Shown here: piece after piece, positions 5,005 through 7,390 of the stretch
Position numbering within the stretch: the stretch's first letter is position 1
Layout: each line of letters begins with the position of its first letter
Assembly (NCBI GenBank): GCA_031426215.1
Contig: JANPKU010000094.1
Location: 1-7,390 of the forward strand
Length of the DNA: 7,390 nucleotides
Reading direction: 5' to 3'
DNA from: Sva-07 sp031426215
GTDB lineage: Bacteria > Actinomycetota > Acidimicrobiia > Acidimicrobiales > Ilumatobacteraceae
Translations under genes and position numbers: made by a program
The notes under the pieces: model-generated
What the model saw: only the letters and a program-made list of their open reading frames with translations
The model's database searches: none
What the model was told of the DNA's origin: nothing

Positions 5005-6426
5005 TTACGGCTTGGCCTTCTCGAGCAGTTCGAATTCGACGACGAACCGGTCGGCGAGATCGGCCAGGTCCGGCATCTGTTCACGATCGGACACCAAGCT
5101 GAGGCAGAGTCGGTCACCGACCGAGATGGCACCGATGTGCAAGCCCATGCCGTCGACGACGCCCAGCACCGGATAGATGGCGGTGACCTCGGCGCCGAGC
5201 GCATACTGAGGTTCCTTCGATCCGGGCACGGAGGTGATCGTGGTGTTGAATGGCGGCATCAGCCGGTCGGCAAGCGGACTGCGTTCGAGCAACCGTGAGG
5301 CCACGATGCCGACCAACGGGGTGCCACCGCCGATGCCGCGTATCTCGGCCACGGTCATCGCCCCGTGCCGGGTGGCTGCTTCGCTGATCTGTTCGTGCGC
5401 GACCGCGAGCCGTTCGGTCACGCGGTGGAGGTTCGTGCTCAGGCTGACCACCGCTCCCGCAATGCCCTCGATTGCTTCGGGGTCGGTGACCGAAAGCGGG
5501 ACGAGCGCCTTGAGTGTCTCTCGGGGCAGTTCGTCGTGCTGTAGCAACCACCACCGCAGTGCACCGCCGGCCACGGTGGTCAGCACGTCGACGGTGTCGA
5601 CCCCGAAACGACTTCGCACCTTCGCAATGCGCTGGAGGTCGAGTTCGGCACTCGCCCACCGACGGTGCGGGCCGATGCGAGCGTTGAACGATGTCCTCGG
5701 TGTGATTCCGGACTGCTCGGCGATCACGATCGATCGCTGCGACCGCTGGTTCATCAACGCGAGCGCCGGATTGAGCACACTTCGGATGCCTGGCACCGAG
5801 TTCAACGCTCGCGGCACAGCAGCCAGGGTTCGCATCGGGTCGACCACGGCATTGAGCCAGGCTCGCATCCCGATGTCGTTCATCGACGGCCCCGGACGGG
5901 GCACCCAGTTCTGCAGCTGGTCTGCAGGTTCGCCGATCAAGTCCGGCGCGTCACCGATCAAGCCGGCGCACAACGAGTTTCCCGTCGATGCAGCGAGGGC
6001 GGCGAGATGCATCTTGAAGAGCAGTGCTGCGCGACCATCGGCCAGCCCCGAGATGAGATAGAGCTCCCACAGGGGCCGACCACGATCGAGCGGGCGGCTG
6101 TGGATGCGAGCGACCAGTTCCGCCAGCGACTCCGGATCGTCGGGATCAGGGACGGCGATGTGACGGAGGTGGTAGTTGAGGTCGAAGCCGGGATGATCGC
6201 GCCACCACGGGCGATCAAGATTGAGCGGCACCGCAACGAGCGATTGGCGCAGCATCGGGAGCTCGTCCAGACGCGCGTGGACCTCCTGTCGGAGCAATGC
6301 AGCATTCAAACGGTGCGGAGCGTTCGCCGCATCGACGATGGTGAGCGTCGACGTGTGACCGAGCGCATTCGGCGTCTCGATCGCGAGGAGCCGCGAGTGG
6401 CCGCGTTCGATCTGCGATGTGGGCAT
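5005..6426 (-). CDS. WS/DGAT-family acyltransferase homologue lacking the HHxxxDG active site
   Basis: A 473-residue member of the bacterial wax ester synthase/diacylglycerol acyltransferase family, of normal length. Family landmarks: ETPNALGHTSTLTIVD near the start, RPLDRGRPLWELYLI (111-125, with the PLW motif), FNARIGPHRRWA (247-258), AGGALRWWL (286-294), and ITSVPGSKEPQY (397-408), the counterpart of the usual ISNVPGP. Active relatives carry HHxxxDG after a [FL]K[MV] strand. Here the aligned residues 140-146 read H-L-A-A-L-A-A: the second, catalytic His is Leu, and Asp and Gly are both Ala. The frame around it is intact, so this is not a frameshift. Acyl transfer by the usual mechanism looks unlikely; a binding, regulatory or partner role is possible. 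ATG 6426 follows the hydrolase stop by 4 bases; aggaacc inside the hydrolase end may serve as ribosome site. Confidence 0.88.
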   Translation of the reverse strand: MPTSQIERGHSRLLAIETPNALGHTSTLTIVDAANAPHRLNAALLRQEVHARLDELPMLRQSLVAVPLNLDRPWWRDHPGFDLNYHLRHIAVPDPDDPESLAELVARIHSRPLDRGRPLWELYLISGLADGRAALLFKMHLAALAASTGNSLCAGLIGDAPDLIGEPADQLQNWVPRPGPSMNDIGMRAWLNAVVDPMRTLAAVPRALNSVPGIRSVLNPALALMNQRSQRSIVIAEQSGITPRTSFNARIGPHRRWASAELDLQRIAKVRSRFGVDTVDVLTTVAGGALRWWLLQHDELPRETLKALVPLSVTDPEAIEGIAGAVVSLSTNLHRVTERLAVAHEQISEAATRHGAMTVAEIRGIGGGTPLVGIVASRLLERSPLADRLMPPFNTTITSVPGSKEPQYALGAEVTAIYPVLGVVDGMGLHIGAISVGDRLCLSLVSDREQMPDLADLADRFVVEFELLEKAKP

Positions 6427-6430
6427 GGCG

Positions 6431-7201
6431 TCAGGTTCCTACTGGGCTCGCAGCTGCGCTCAGGTCGCGGTCGGGATCCGGGTAGCACCACGCCATCTTC
6501 GACGGGGGCACGAACGGAGCCCATTCGCCGTCCCGCTGGGCCAGCCGGTCGGCAACGGCCCACACCGCTGCGGTGTTGTGCCCCAACCCGATGTGGGCGC
6601 CACGAACCTCGATGTTCTCCGCAGTCGGACCCACCGGCTGCAAGCAGGTCGCCGGCGCGACCACGCCATCCTGTCGGGAGTAGATGACCGTCGACGGTAC
6701 CGGGATCACCGTGAGGTCGTGGCCTCGACGACCCCGTTGGAGCCCGGCGAGCTGTGAGAGTCGACGAACGCTGTCGCTCAGGTTCGCCTCGGGATTCTCG
6801 ACGCGAATCGGACTGCCGAGCGAGATCACCTGGCGCACTCGATCCGGATGATGCAGGGCGAGCAACCGGGCCATGATGCCACCGAGACTCCAACCGACGA
6901 TGTCGATCGGCCCCCGGTTCTGCGCCACCAACTGCTCGAGACGACGAAGGAGCTGACGCACGGTTTCGTCGTCGGGTCCGACATTGAGCCCGAGACCCCA
7001 CGGGGCCGGCCGGTGACCGAGAGCTCGGAGCGCGAAACGCAGCGGAGCGGTGGAGACATCGCCGGCGGTGAAGCCGGGCAGCACCAACACTCGCCGCCCG
7101 GAACCGCGAGGTGCAGTGGCCAGTAGCGGCGCCGACAGAACGAAGGCGCCGAACTCCGGGATCGCCAAGAGTTCGGTGAGTGCTGGTGCCGGCCGTTCCA
7201 C
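6431..7201 (-). CDS. Alpha/beta hydrolase, lipase/esterase-like
   Basis: A 256-residue alpha/beta hydrolase. VLVLPGFTAGD (38-48) is the strand and turn that provide the oxyanion hole. IDIVGWSLGGIMARLLA (99-115) holds the nucleophile elbow with Ser105. VIYSRQDGVV (172-181) supplies the likely acid Asp178, and VRGAHIGLGHN (199-209) the likely catalytic His203. The closing ADRLAQRDGEWAPF matches lipase-type relatives. There is no signal peptide, so it probably acts in the cytoplasm on an ester of a lipid or acyl compound. GTG 7201 is the only sensible start: an in-frame TAG lies 9 bases before it. No Shine-Dalgarno sequence precedes it; TAGCCT lies 6 bases upstream. It is followed after 4 bases by the WS/DGAT homologue, and the two are almost certainly co-transcribed. 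Confidence 0.87.
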   Translation of the reverse strand: MERPAPALTELLAIPEFGAFVLSAPLLATAPRGSGRRVLVLPGFTAGDVSTAPLRFALRALGHRPAPWGLGLNVGPDDETVRQLLRRLEQLVAQNRGPIDIVGWSLGGIMARLLALHHPDRVRQVISLGSPIRVENPEANLSDSVRRLSQLAGLQRGRRGHDLTVIPVPSTVIYSRQDGVVAPATCLQPVGPTAENIEVRGAHIGLGHNTAAVWAVADRLAQRDGEWAPFVPPSKMAWCYPDPDRDLSAAASPVGT

Positions 7202-7207
7202 GAACCC

Positions 7208-7213
7208 AGGCTA
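7208..7213 (-). promoter_or_regulatory. Putative -10 box (TAGCCT) of a leaderless promoter for the hydrolase operon
   Basis: On the minus strand TAGCCT is followed by six bases (GGGTTC) and then GTG 7201. It matches TANNNT at the spacing expected when the transcript begins at the start codon. No good -35 element is visible. Confidence 0.5.
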
Positions 7214-7275
7214 TGGCACACGAGGCGCTCACAGTGGGTTGGGCCGTCAGCTCGTATGCCTCACTGGGCGATCGG

Positions 7276-7281
7276 TACCAT
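7276..7281 (+). promoter_or_regulatory. Putative -10 box (TACCAT) of a leaderless promoter for the mutase gene
   Basis: TACCAT is followed by ctgttc and then GTG 7288, the same TANNNT-N6-GTG layout as the divergent hydrolase. No Shine-Dalgarno sequence lies before this GTG. The 86 bases between the two start codons would hold both promoters, so a shared regulator is possible. Confidence 0.5.
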
Positions 7282-7287
7282 CTGTTC

Positions 7288-7390
7288 GTGACCGACAACC
7301 GACGGATCTGGCGTGACGCATTCGATGAGTCGACGTTGCGTCCTGGTCGGTTTGCGACGATGTCGGGGGTGGCGTTGGAGCCGGTGTACG
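7288..7390 (+). CDS. Methylmalonyl-CoA mutase-family protein, N-terminal fragment cut by the window edge
   Basis: Only the first 34 residues are in the window: VTDNRRIWRDAFDESTL, then RPGRFATMSGVALEPVY. The second half matches the start of the substrate-binding domain of coenzyme-B12 acyl-CoA mutases, where F-[AST]-T-x-S-G-[VIR]-x-[VLI]-[ED]-P-[VL]-Y is strongly conserved. Such enzymes interconvert methylmalonyl-CoA and succinyl-CoA or related branched and linear acyl-CoAs. The fragment is too short to tell methylmalonyl-CoA from isobutyryl-CoA or ethylmalonyl-CoA mutases. GTG 7288 is chosen from its distance to the conserved motif and from the TACCAT box 6 bases before it. Confidence 0.75.
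   Translation, partial: MTDNRRIWRDAFDESTLRPGRFATMSGVALEPVY

Noticed and set aside
5665..6687. 340-codon plus-strand frame antisense to the WS/DGAT homologue
   Set aside because: It is Arg-rich, has no motif, and lies opposite a gene with clear family landmarks; long antisense frames are normal in GC-rich DNA.
1..7390. tRNA, rRNA, CRISPR array or complete insertion sequence
   Set aside because: No T-loop or anticodon-arm pattern, no regularly spaced direct repeats, and no transposase gene or paired terminal inverted repeats were seen.

Overview
The window is GC-rich DNA whose genes favour G or C at third codon positions and often start with GTG. The wax-ester-synthase-like gene, the lipase-like hydrolase and the coenzyme-B12 acyl-CoA mutase point to an actinobacterium. 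An Acidimicrobiia/Ilumatobacter-type source is my best guess, but this is inference from gene content, not a database match.

Left part (about 1-3600) is accessory and gene-poor. On the minus strand it carries a serine recombinase (1652-1077), then a two-gene operon of a DUF4160 protein (865-605) and a DUF2442 protein (595-299) that resembles a toxin-antitoxin module, with an inverted repeat over its promoter. Gene-free DNA follows to 2177, then a small exported protein (2561-2178). Between 2562 and 3597 there is only one weak small ORF (3355-3510), but the stretch holds an 18-bp perfect palindrome inside a cluster of hairpins and a separate 26-bp near-perfect palindrome.

Right part (about 3600-7390) is dense and looks like stable chromosome. 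A P-loop nucleotide kinase-like gene (4137-3598, minus) diverges from a DUF4389 membrane protein (4309-4947, plus). Convergent to the latter is a minus-strand operon of an alpha/beta hydrolase (7201-6431) and, 4 bases on, a WS/DGAT-family acyltransferase homologue (6426-5005). Divergent from the hydrolase, at the right edge, a methylmalonyl-CoA mutase-family gene begins at 7288 and runs off the window. The hydrolase, acyltransferase-like and mutase genes suggest a lipid and acyl-CoA locus.

Points most worth a second look: the WS/DGAT homologue has lost its catalytic HHxxxDG motif; three GTG-initiated genes each have a TANNNT box exactly 6 bases before the start codon, as expected of leaderless transcripts; the DUF4160-DUF2442 pair has a candidate operator and a recombinase neighbour; and the start codon of the P-loop gene lies in a bulge of a potential mRNA hairpin.
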